Shown: piece after piece, positions 48,144 to 55,810 of the stretch
Numbering within the stretch: position 1 is the stretch's first letter
Layout of the letters: each line of letters starts with the position of its first letter
From: CAZNNH01 sp964574335
GTDB lineage: Bacteria; Acidobacteriota; Vicinamibacteria; Fen-336
Direction: 5' to 3'
Length of the DNA: 63,933 nt
NCBI GenBank assembly: GCA_964574335.1
Contig: CAZNNH010000016.1
Span: forward strand, 1-63,933
Translations under genes and position numbers: made by a program
The notes under the pieces: generated by a model
What the model was told of the DNA's origin: nothing
The model's input: only the letters and a program-made list of their open reading frames with translations
The model's database searches: none

Positions 48144-49649
48144 ATGCGCCGCCGTGGCCGCCTTGCCCTGGTGGTGGCCGTGATGGCGGCTTCGGGGCCG
48201 GCTTGCCGGGAGACGGCCCCACCGCCTGCCCACCTCACCGTCGCCTTCGAGGCCCCCGTGGTGACGCTCGACCCGCACGCCCACTCGCACACGATCACAG
48301 GGGCCGTGCTGGCCCACTTCTACGACACGCTGGTGGTTCTCGATCAGGACCTGAAGCTCCATCCGTGCCTGGCCCGGTCCTGGGTCACTCCTTCGGAGAC
48401 CCTCTGGCGCTTCTACCTTCGCGAGGACGTCGTGTTTCACGACGGCCGGCCACTGACCGCCGCGGACGTGGTGGCGGCCTTGCGGCGCGCCATGAGAGAC
48501 GACCGTCCGGTCGCCCCGTCGCTTCGCTCCGTCGGCGAAGTTCGCGCCATCGGGGACACGATCGTGGAGATCGAGACCCCCGCCCCGTCGCTGGGGTTGC
48601 TCAACCGGCTCGCCTTCGTCTCCATCACCCCTCGCGACGCGCCAGACTCGATCCAGCTACCGGTCGGCACCGGCCCGTACCGTTTCGTCGCCGCGACCGC
48701 CGGGGCGGTCGAGGCCCGGCGCTTCGACCGATTCTGGGGCCCGACGCCGCCCTTCGAGACCGTCTCCTTCGTCGCCATCCCCGACGACGACCGGCGAGCC
48801 GAGGCCATCTCGCGGGGTGAGGCCGACATCGTGTGCCAGTATCCCCGCGCGCGGTGGCGGTGGGGACGAGAGCAGGCCGGCATGCGGATGCTGTCGGTGG
48901 ACGGCCTGCAGGTCGTCCTGCTGGCGTTCTCGCTGGCGGAAGGAAGCCCGTTCACCGATCCCCGACTGCGACAGGCCGTAGCGCTGGCGATCGACCGGAA
49001 GCGCCTGGTGCGCGAGGCCCTGGGAGGCCTGGGCACGCCGCTGGACCAGCCGATCCCACCCCTCGTCCTGGGCTACTCCCCAACCCTCCCGCCGATGCCC
49101 CATGACCCGGAGCGGGCGCGGCGCCTGGCGCCGGAGGCGGGCTGGCCTGCCGGTGCCGGCCTGCCGATCTACTCTGCCGAGACGTACGGCTCCATCGTCC
49201 GCCAGCTCGAGCTCCAGCTCGCGAGCGCCGGCATCGAGGTCGAGCTGCGGATCCTCCCCCAGGCCGAGCTCTACCGGAAGCTGGAGAGCCAGCGCCTCCC
49301 GGCCGCGGTGTTCGCCTGGAGCGCCCAGACCGGCGACGCCTCGGCGACCCTGGACCCGCTATTTCACACGCCTGGAGCGGGCCTGGGCCGGTTCAACCGG
49401 TGGTCGTACTCGAGCCCCGCCTTCGACGGGCTGATCGATCAGGCCGACCATGCGGCCCGCCCCGAGGATCGGGTCAGGCTCTGCGGGAAGGCGCTGGCGG
49501 TCCTGCGCGAGGACCTGCCGGCAGTGCCCCTGACCACGCTCTCAGACCTCTACGCCGTGCGTGCCGACCTCGAGTGGCGGCCGCCCAGCCACCGCTACCT
49601 GCGGGTTGAGGAGGTGCATCGCTCGGGAGACACGGACTCGCGCCACTGA
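48144..49649 (+). CDS. ABC transporter solute-binding lipoprotein, family 5 (peptide/nickel type)
   Basis: A 501-residue extracytoplasmic binding protein of the DppA/OppA type with a lipoprotein signal (SGPAC). Seen: VTLDPHAHSHTITGAVLAHFYDTLVV, WRFYLREDVVFHDGRPLTAADVVAAL, PVGTGPYRF, FTDPRLRQAVALAIDRKRLV and VFAWSAQTGDASATLDPLF. It should capture peptides or similar solutes in the periplasm. No permease or ATPase genes are adjacent, so the transporter is elsewhere or the protein has another role. It starts 4 bases after the glycosyltransferase stop. Confidence 0.92.
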   Translation: MRRRGRLALVVAVMAASGPACRETAPPPAHLTVAFEAPVVTLDPHAHSHTITGAVLAHFYDTLVVLDQDLKLHPCLARSWVTPSETLWRFYLREDVVFHDGRPLTAADVVAALRRAMRDDRPVAPSLRSVGEVRAIGDTIVEIETPAPSLGLLNRLAFVSITPRDAPDSIQLPVGTGPYRFVAATAGAVEARRFDRFWGPTPPFETVSFVAIPDDDRRAEAISRGEADIVCQYPRARWRWGREQAGMRMLSVDGLQVVLLAFSLAEGSPFTDPRLRQAVALAIDRKRLVREALGGLGTPLDQPIPPLVLGYSPTLPPMPHDPERARRLAPEAGWPAGAGLPIYSAETYGSIVRQLELQLASAGIEVELRILPQAELYRKLESQRLPAAVFAWSAQTGDASATLDPLFHTPGAGLGRFNRWSYSSPAFDGLIDQADHAARPEDRVRLCGKALAVLREDLPAVPLTTLSDLYAVRADLEWRPPSHRYLRVEEVHRSGDTDSRH

Positions 49650-49665
49650 GCCCCCCGCCGGCTAT

Positions 49666-49719
49666 GGGGGACACGATCCGGGTTTCACGGCGAGGCGGAG
49701 AAACCCGGTCATGTCCCCC
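49666..49719. repeat. REP-like hairpin, site 3
   Basis: Left arm 49666-49686 begins GGGGGACACGATCCGG; right arm 49700-49719 ends CCGGTCATGTCCCCC, with a 13-base loop. It fills the 73 bases between the converging solute-binding gene and pyrC, so it may also end both transcripts. The same left and right blocks occur at site 2 with a different but still complementary inner stem. Confidence 0.85.
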
Positions 49720-49722
49720 AGC

Positions 49723-51015
49723 TCAGTCCCGACGGCTGTAGACCACCCGGCCGCCGACGATGGTCAGCGCCGGCCAGCCCTCGAGCTCCCAGCCGGCGAA
49801 AGGCGTGTTGCGACCGCGGCTCTCGAACGTCGTCGGGTCGACCTTGGACCTCAGGGTCGGATCCAGGACGGTGACGTCGGCCGGCGAGCCCGGCGCCAGC
49901 GTGCCGCCCGGCAGCCCGAGCAGGCGCGCCGGCTGGGTGGAGAAGAGCGCCACTAGACGCGGCAGCTTGAACAGGCCCTTCCTGACCAGACGGTCGTGGC
50001 ACAGGGCGACCGCCGTCTCCAGACCCACCACCCCACAGGCGGCGGCGTCGTACTCCACCCGTTTGTCGTCGATGGTGTGCGGGGCGTGGTCGGTGGCGAT
50101 GGCTTCGATGGTGCCGTCGCGCAGCGCCGAGAGCAGCGCCTGCCGGTCCACCTCGGAGCGGAGCGGCGGGTTGACCTTGGTGTTGGCGTCGTAGCCCGAG
50201 TCACACACCGCCTGATCGGTGAGCAGCAGGTGATGGGGGGTGGCCTCGGCGGTGACCCGCACCCCTCGCTGCTTGCCCCGGCGGATGGCGTCGACCGAGG
50301 CGGCGGTGGACACGTGGGCCACATGGAGCCGGCCGCCGGTCAGCTCGGCGAGCAGCACGTCGCGCTCCACCATGATCGCCTCGGCGACGCTGGGGGCGCC
50401 CCGCAGGCCCAGGTTGGTGGAGACCGGCCCCTCGTTCATCACCGCCTTCTCGGTGAGGGTCGCTTCCTCGCAGTGGTCGATCACGGCCAGACCGAAGGCC
50501 CCGGCGTATTCCAGGGCGCGCCGCATCACCCGGGCGCTGGCCACCGGCCGGCCGTCGTCGGAGACCGCCACGCAGCCGGCCTCGCGCAGGTCTGCGAGCT
50601 CCGCCAGCTCCATCCCCATGAGTCCCTGAGTGAGGGCGCCTATGGGGTAGACGCGGACCACCGCGTCGCGGCCCGCCCGCTCCAACAGCCCGCGGGTGGT
50701 GCTGGCGCTGTCGTTGACCGGCTGGGTGTTGGGCATCGCGCAGACGGCGGTGAAACCGCCCCGGGCCGCCGCCCGGGTGCCGGTCACGATCGTCTCCTTG
50801 TCCTCGCGACCCGGCTCCCGCAGGTGGGTGTGAATGTCGATGAAGCCGGGGCAGACCACCTTGCCGCTGACGTCGATGGAGCGCACTCCCCGCGGCTGGA
50901 GCCGCGGGGCGAGGTCCGCCACCACGCCGTCGTCGAGGAGGACGTCGAGCTCGCCGTCCAGCCGGCGCGACGGGTCCACCACCCGGCCGCCCTTCAGCAG
51001 AAGCCTCTCGCTCAC
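49723..51015 (-). CDS. pyrC: Dihydroorotase, class I
   Basis: A 430-residue amidohydrolase closing carbamoyl-aspartate to dihydroorotate. Seen: FIDIHTHLREPGREDKET (zinc-binding His pair), CAMPNTQPVND, SDDGRPV, IDHCEE, HVAHVST and the catalytic IATDHAPHT. Class I enzymes often associate with PyrB, and here the GTG start 51015 overlaps the pyrB stop as GTGA. Third gene of pyrR-pyrB-pyrC; ends against a hairpin shared with the converging solute-binding gene. Confidence 0.96.
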   Translation of the reverse strand: MSERLLLKGGRVVDPSRRLDGELDVLLDDGVVADLAPRLQPRGVRSIDVSGKVVCPGFIDIHTHLREPGREDKETIVTGTRAAARGGFTAVCAMPNTQPVNDSASTTRGLLERAGRDAVVRVYPIGALTQGLMGMELAELADLREAGCVAVSDDGRPVASARVMRRALEYAGAFGLAVIDHCEEATLTEKAVMNEGPVSTNLGLRGAPSVAEAIMVERDVLLAELTGGRLHVAHVSTAASVDAIRRGKQRGVRVTAEATPHHLLLTDQAVCDSGYDANTKVNPPLRSEVDRQALLSALRDGTIEAIATDHAPHTIDDKRVEYDAAACGVVGLETAVALCHDRLVRKGLFKLPRLVALFSTQPARLLGLPGGTLAPGSPADVTVLDPTLRSKVDPTTFESRGRNTPFAGWELEGWPALTIVGGRVVYSRRD

Positions 51016-51947
51016 GCCGCCGCCTCCCCGGCGCCGCCCAGGAGCAGCAGCAGCACCGCCATCCGCACCGCCACGCCGTTGGTGACCTGATCGAGGATCA
51101 CCGAGTAGGGCCCGTCGGCCACCTCGCTGGCGATCTCCACCCCGCGGTTGAGCGGGCCCGGGTGCAGCACCAGCACGTCCTTGCGGGCCCGCTTGATGCG
51201 CTCCTCGGTGAGGCCGAAGCGCAGGTGGTACTCGCGCAACGAGGGGAAGAAGCCGCCGGTCATGCGCTCGAGCTGGATCCGCAGCATCATCACCGCGTCC
51301 GCCCCCTCGATCGCCTCTTCGATCCGGCTGGTGACCGGCGCCATGGCTTCGATCCCCGGTGGGATCACCGTGGGCGGGCCGCACAGCACCACCTCGGCCC
51401 CGAGCTTGTTCAGCAGCCAGAGGTTGGAGCGGGCCACCCGGCTGTGGGTGATGTCCCCCACGATCGCCACCCGCAACCCCTTGAGCCGCCCCTTGCGCTG
51501 CCGCAGCGTCAGCGCATCGAGCAGCGCCTGGGTGGGGTGCTCGTGAGCGCCGTCGCCGGCGTTGACGATCCTGCTGCGGCAGTGACGGGCCAGGAAGTGG
51601 GGGGCCCCCGAGGCGGCGTGGCGCATCACGATCAGGTCGGGCTTCATCGCCTCGAGGTTGCGGGCGGTGTCGAGGAGCGTCTCCCCCTTGGAGACGCTGG
51701 AGCCGGCGGCGGTGATCGAGAGGCTGTCGGCCGAGAGCACCTTCTCGGCCACCTCGAAGGAGCTGCGGGTCCGCGTCGAGGACTCGTAGAAGAGGTTCAC
51801 GACCGTCTTGCCCCGCAGCGCCGGCACCTTCTTGATCGGCCGGTCCAGCACCTCCCGAAGGCCCTGGGCGGTGTCGAGGATGGTCTCGATCTCGGAGGGC
51901 TCGAGCGGCTCGATGCCCAGCAGGTGACGATGGGGAAAGCCCGTCAT
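51012..51947 (-). CDS. pyrB: Aspartate carbamoyltransferase catalytic subunit
   Basis: A 311-residue transcarbamoylase, the committed step of pyrimidine synthesis. Seen: the carbamoyl-phosphate loop FYESSTRTRSSFE, GSSVSKGETLLDTARNL, NAGDGAHEHPTQALLDA, and HPGPLNRGVEI. No pyrI regulatory subunit is present; with class I PyrC adjacent it probably forms a PyrB-PyrC complex (known for this type, inferred here). ATG 51947 overlaps the pyrR stop as ATGA. Confidence 0.97.
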   Translation of the reverse strand: MTGFPHRHLLGIEPLEPSEIETILDTAQGLREVLDRPIKKVPALRGKTVVNLFYESSTRTRSSFEVAEKVLSADSLSITAAGSSVSKGETLLDTARNLEAMKPDLIVMRHAASGAPHFLARHCRSRIVNAGDGAHEHPTQALLDALTLRQRKGRLKGLRVAIVGDITHSRVARSNLWLLNKLGAEVVLCGPPTVIPPGIEAMAPVTSRIEEAIEGADAVMMLRIQLERMTGGFFPSLREYHLRFGLTEERIKRARKDVLVLHPGPLNRGVEIASEVADGPYSVILDQVTNGVAVRMAVLLLLLGGAGEAAA

Positions 51948-52594
51948 CGCGTCTTCCGGCGTCTCTTCACGCCTCCTCCTCGCCGGGCCGCCGGCCGCTT
52001 GGGGCCGGGCCTGGCGGGCAACGAACGCCCGCGCGGAGGCTCCCGCTCGAGGAGCAGCACGCGGTCGTCACCGTCCTCCTCCTTGAAGCGGACCTCCACG
52101 CTCTCGTCCCGGGTGGTGGTCAGGCCCTCGCCCACGTAGTCGGCCTGGATCGGCAGCTCGCGGTGCCCCCGATCCACCAGCACCGCCAGCTCGATCCGCG
52201 AGGGCCGCCCGAAGTCGATCAGCTCGTCGAGGCCGGCGCGGACGGTCCGGCCCGTGAACAGCACGTCGTCGACCAGGATCACCGAGCGGCCGTCGATCGA
52301 GACCGGGATGTCGGTCCCCTTGATGAGCGGCTGGGAGGCGATCATGGTCAGGTCGTCGCGGTAGAGGGTGATGTCCAGGGCGCCCACCGGCGGGGCTTGC
52401 CCACACAGCCGCGACAGCAGCCGCGAGAGGCGCCGAGCCAGTGGGACACCGCGGGTCTGCACCCCCACCAGCACCGTCTCGGCAGCGGCTGGGTGGCGCT
52501 CGGCGATCTCGGCCGCCATCCGTGCCAACGTCCGCGAAAGGCGGGCGCGGTCCATCACCACCTGGCGCTCGCGCCAGCCGATCGGGCGTCTCAT
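51944..52594 (-). CDS. pyrR: Bifunctional pyr regulator / uracil phosphoribosyltransferase, with basic C-terminal tail
   Basis: A 216-residue PRPP-binding protein. Seen: VLVGVQTRGVPLARRLSRLL, LDITLYRDDLT and the PRPP loop VILVDDVLFTGRTVRAGLDEL. Canonical PyrR is about 180 residues; here a 30-residue Arg/Lys/Pro tail (ending KRPAARRGGGVKRRRKTR) is added. Classical PyrR binds pyr mRNA leaders in response to UMP. The start has GGGGGAGG upstream. It heads pyrR-pyrB-pyrC. No clear PyrR-binding loop is visible in the 289-base leader region. Confidence 0.92.
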   Translation of the reverse strand: MRRPIGWRERQVVMDRARLSRTLARMAAEIAERHPAAAETVLVGVQTRGVPLARRLSRLLSRLCGQAPPVGALDITLYRDDLTMIASQPLIKGTDIPVSIDGRSVILVDDVLFTGRTVRAGLDELIDFGRPSRIELAVLVDRGHRELPIQADYVGEGLTTTRDESVEVRFKEEDGDDRVLLLEREPPRGRSLPARPGPKRPAARRGGGVKRRRKTR

Positions 52595-52883
52595 CCGATC
52601 CTCCCCCCGTCGGGGACGCGGCGCTCCCGCATGGTCAGGACCCGTCCCCGGTTCGCGTCCGAAACCGTCGACACCAGCACCTGAGACCCGAACCCGGCGA
52701 CGGTCTGCGACGGCGACCCGGCTCTCCTGGGCCGACCTCCGGGCGATGGCTGGGGGCGCGGGCACCCGAACGCTCTGCGGAATGGAACGTGCCCGCTCGC
52801 ACGTCGAGGCGCAGGAGATCGTCGGCGCTGGCCACGGCGGGCGGATCGTAACCCGGTCGGGCAGGGCGGGACAAGGGGCGTCG
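52595..52883 (-). other. Upstream region of pyrR
   Basis: Between the pyrR start and the upstream phosphodiesterase-like gene end. It is GC-rich with several possible stems (for example CGTCCCC/GGGGACG near 52604-52619), but no clear promoter, terminator with T-run, or PyrR-binding consensus. CCAGGAGAG near 52724-52732 on the minus strand only vaguely resembles the PyrR loop sequence. No gene seen. Confidence 0.4.
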
Positions 52884-54725
52884 CTACGGCTCCTCTTCGG
52901 CGGGCAACGTCGGCAGGTCGGGCGGCTCCGGGATCGTGCTCACCGCCAGGTTCGCGTAGCCTGGGATGAAGGTCACCGGGTGGGATCGGGCAAAGTCCTC
53001 GTCGAGGATCTCCGTCAGCGCCCGCCCCTCCATGTCGCGCGCCACCGGCAGCCCCATCAGGTACAGCAGGGTGGGGGCCACGTCGAGGATCGAGGCCTGC
53101 CGCAGCGTCGCCCCGGCCCGGATCCCGTTGCCGACCGCCAGCAGGACGCCGTCGGGCGCATCGGCGTGGGTCCCGCTGATCGGCGGTCCGCCGGTCACCC
53201 CCCGCAGCAGCCACCTCCAGAAGGGCACCGGCTCCATCCCATAGGTCGAGATCACGATCACGATCTCGTCGTCTCGCCTCTTGTCCAGCAGCTCGCCGAC
53301 CTTCCGGCTCAGGTACGCCACGTAGCGGTCGAGCACCTGCCCGTAGCGGCGGACCTCCTCGCTGGTCACGTCACCGAACCGATCGGGGCGGGCGAAGCGC
53401 AGGAACGTGTGCCCCAACACGTCGAGGCCATAGAAGTAGGTGGCGAAGAACGGTGGATCGTAGGTGGCCCGGAGCATGGCACCGGCCCGCTCGTAGGTCA
53501 GATCCTGGGCCAGCGCCCGCTCCACCAGCTCTTGCCGCCAAGGGACCGAGTCGTCGGGCTCCCCCGCCGAGAAGTCGAGGAACTCGGCGACCAGGCGCTC
53601 GTCCACCTCTCGAGGCGAGACCGCCCGCGCCTCCGCCTCCAGGATCAGGTCCGGCGGGTGCAAGGCCAGCCGCACGCGCTCCGGGTCGTGCCGCAGCAGG
53701 TGGAAGTAGTTGGAGAGCACGAAGCCCGGCACCCGCTCGGTCGGGAAGGTCCCCCAGATCCTGACCAGCCCGACCTCGATGCCGAAGGCGCCCAGCGCGT
53801 TCCAGACCGCGGGGCAGCGGCGTGCCGCGGCCGTGACCGGTTGTCGCGAGACCAGCCCGACCCGCTCCAGCCATCCCACCAGCGCCATCTTGGGGAGCAG
53901 CCCGAAGCTGGTGCTCGAGCCCCACAGCCGGTAGGTGGAGAAGCTCTTGACGCCATGGTCGCGGGGCAGCCGCCCGGTGAAGACGGTGGTCCACAGCGGC
54001 GGCCCCTCGGTGGGACGGATGGTGGCGAGCGGGCCGAAGGCGCCGTCGCGGATCATGCGGGCGAAGACCGGCAGGTTTCCGGCCGCGACCTGCTCGCGCA
54101 GGTATGCCGCCCCGAGGCCGTCGATGCCGACCACCGTGACCCGCCGAACCGGAGTGATCGGCTCGGTGGCGAGCGGCGGCAACGGCGGCCGGGAAGCCGG
54201 CGGCGGCGAGAGCAGGGCCAGGGGCACCGTCACCGCCGCCGCGGACGCCAGCACCGAAAGCGGGGCCGAGAGCCCCCGGCCGCGGAGCGGGAAGAGAAGC
54301 ACGTCGATCCCCACCGCCAAAAGGACCAACGCCGCCAGCACCAGGCAGACGGACGCCCCGGCCATCGACCGCACCGAGTCGGCCGGGATGGAGTACCGGT
54401 AGGCGAAGAGGTTGGAGAAGAACAGCCCCGCCGCCAGCGTGACCGCCAGCAGGCTCAGGCTGGCAAACCAGGGCAGGCGCTCGATGGGCGAACGTGCCTC
54501 CTGGGGCCAGGACCGAAGGGCCGAGGCAAGCAGCGCCAGCGCCGAGAAGGCAACGCCGCCCGCCACCCAGTAAGGGAGGAACACCGAGACGAGCAGGGCG
54601 GGGGCCTCGGCGAAGGGCGACACGTCGGGGTTGAGGAACAGCGTCAGCAGCACCACGTCGGCGGCCAGCACCGAGGCCGCCAGGAACGCGCTGCGCAGGC
54701 ACCGTCTCACGATACGCCGGGTCAT
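52884..54725 (-). CDS. Membrane-anchored alkaline-phosphatase-superfamily protein (phosphodiesterase-like)
   Basis: A 613-residue protein. About the first 200 residues hold five or so membrane helices; the rest is a type I phosphodiesterase/nucleotide pyrophosphatase-like domain. Seen: VVGIDGLGAAYL (first metal Asp), EGPPLWTTVFTGRLPRDHGV (nucleophile Thr region), YFYGLDVLGHTFLRF (Asp/His pair) and GTHADAPDGVLLAVG (His). The usual SDHG metal motif is replaced by STYG in VISTYGME, so one metal site may be lost. It may act on lipid- or glycan-linked phosphate esters, unproven. ATG 54725 is chosen because the first membrane helix follows at once. Confidence 0.88.
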   Translation of the reverse strand: MTRRIVRRCLRSAFLAASVLAADVVLLTLFLNPDVSPFAEAPALLVSVFLPYWVAGGVAFSALALLASALRSWPQEARSPIERLPWFASLSLLAVTLAAGLFFSNLFAYRYSIPADSVRSMAGASVCLVLAALVLLAVGIDVLLFPLRGRGLSAPLSVLASAAAVTVPLALLSPPPASRPPLPPLATEPITPVRRVTVVGIDGLGAAYLREQVAAGNLPVFARMIRDGAFGPLATIRPTEGPPLWTTVFTGRLPRDHGVKSFSTYRLWGSSTSFGLLPKMALVGWLERVGLVSRQPVTAAARRCPAVWNALGAFGIEVGLVRIWGTFPTERVPGFVLSNYFHLLRHDPERVRLALHPPDLILEAEARAVSPREVDERLVAEFLDFSAGEPDDSVPWRQELVERALAQDLTYERAGAMLRATYDPPFFATYFYGLDVLGHTFLRFARPDRFGDVTSEEVRRYGQVLDRYVAYLSRKVGELLDKRRDDEIVIVISTYGMEPVPFWRWLLRGVTGGPPISGTHADAPDGVLLAVGNGIRAGATLRQASILDVAPTLLYLMGLPVARDMEGRALTEILDEDFARSHPVTFIPGYANLAVSTIPEPPDLPTLPAEEEP

Positions 54726-54891
54726 CCTGACCTTGCTCCCATCGGCGAACGAAGGATAGCACCGGGCCGGCGATCGCTCGGCCAGGGGGGCCTGGTGACC
54801 GCCTTGCCCGCAACCCGCGACCGGGGTAGGCTTCGGCCAACGGCCGATCACGGATCCAGTTCTCTGGGCCTAGCGGGGGGGCACCGTCGTG

Positions 54892-55810
54892 ATGCTCGTC
54901 GACCTGCTGGAACGAGACGACCTGCCCGACGACGTGCGGGCGCTCCTGGCCTCGGCGCTCGAGCGGTGTGATCGCGAAGGTGAGGGCGCGGTTCTGCGGC
55001 ACGAGGTCGCGGAACGGAGGCGATCGGAGCAGGAGGGCCGAGGTGGCTCTCCGGCGGGCGCACGACGAGCTCGAGCAGCGGGTGGCCGAGCGCACCGAGG
55101 AGCTGCGCGCCCTCAACCGCGAGCTGGAGGCCTTCGCCTACTCGGTCTCCCACGACCTGCGGACGCCGCTTCGCGCCATCGATGGCTTCGCGCGGATGCT
55201 GGAAGAGGACTTCGCCGACGGCCTCGGCCCGGAAGGGCGACGTCGGGTCGGGATCATCCGCTCCAGCGCCCGGGAGATGGGCCGGCTGATCGAGGACCTG
55301 TTGTCGTTCTCGCGACTCGGCCGGCGGGCCCTCGAGAAGCAGCGCTTCCCCTTGCGCCCAATGGTCGGGGAGGTCTTCGAGCAGCTTCGCGCAGACGCCG
55401 GGCAGCGCCGGCTCGAGCCCCAGCTCGCCCCGCTCCCCGAGGTCGACGCCGACCCGCGCCTGATCCGCCAGGTGATCGCCAACCTGCTGTCGAACGCCAT
55501 CAAGTACACGGCTCCCCGACCGACCGCTCTGGTCGAGGTGCGGGCGCGCGAGACGGAGCACGACCACGTCATCACCGTGGCCGACAACGGGGTAGGCTTC
55601 GACCCGCGCCACGCGGACCGGCTCTTCCGCGTCTTCAGCCGGCTCCACCCCGCCGAACAGTTCGAGGGCTCCGGCATTGGCCTGGCCCTGGTGCAGCGCA
55701 TCGTGGAGCGCCACGGCGGCCGGGTGTGGGCCGAGGGCCAGACGGATCGGGGCGCCCGGTTCTCCTTCACGCTGCCCGGGAGCGACCATGAGCCACCCCG
55801 GACCGATTGA
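54892..55810 (+). pseudogene. Sensor histidine kinase interrupted by a one-base frameshift
   Basis: Two overlapping frames together encode one kinase. From ATG 54892 the first frame gives LVDLLERDDLPDDVRALLASAL and HEVAERRRSEQ. The second frame continues RAEVALRRAHDELEQRVAERTEELRALNREL, then a HisKA (SVSHDLRTPLRAIDGFARML) and HATPase domain (N box NLLSNAIKYT, DNGVGFD, GSGIGLAL) to the stop at 55810. Removing one base in 55031-55037 (AGGAGGG) joins them into about 305 residues without loss of heptad pattern. It could be an assembly error, a real mutation or programmed slippage. The second part alone (for example from GTG 54968) may still be made. Overlaps the next gene by 23 bases. Confidence 0.8.

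Noticed and set aside
52720..52740. PyrR-binding loop before pyrR
   Set aside because: CCAGGAGAG on the minus strand is similar to the loop sequence but the flanking bases do not form the required stem and bulge.
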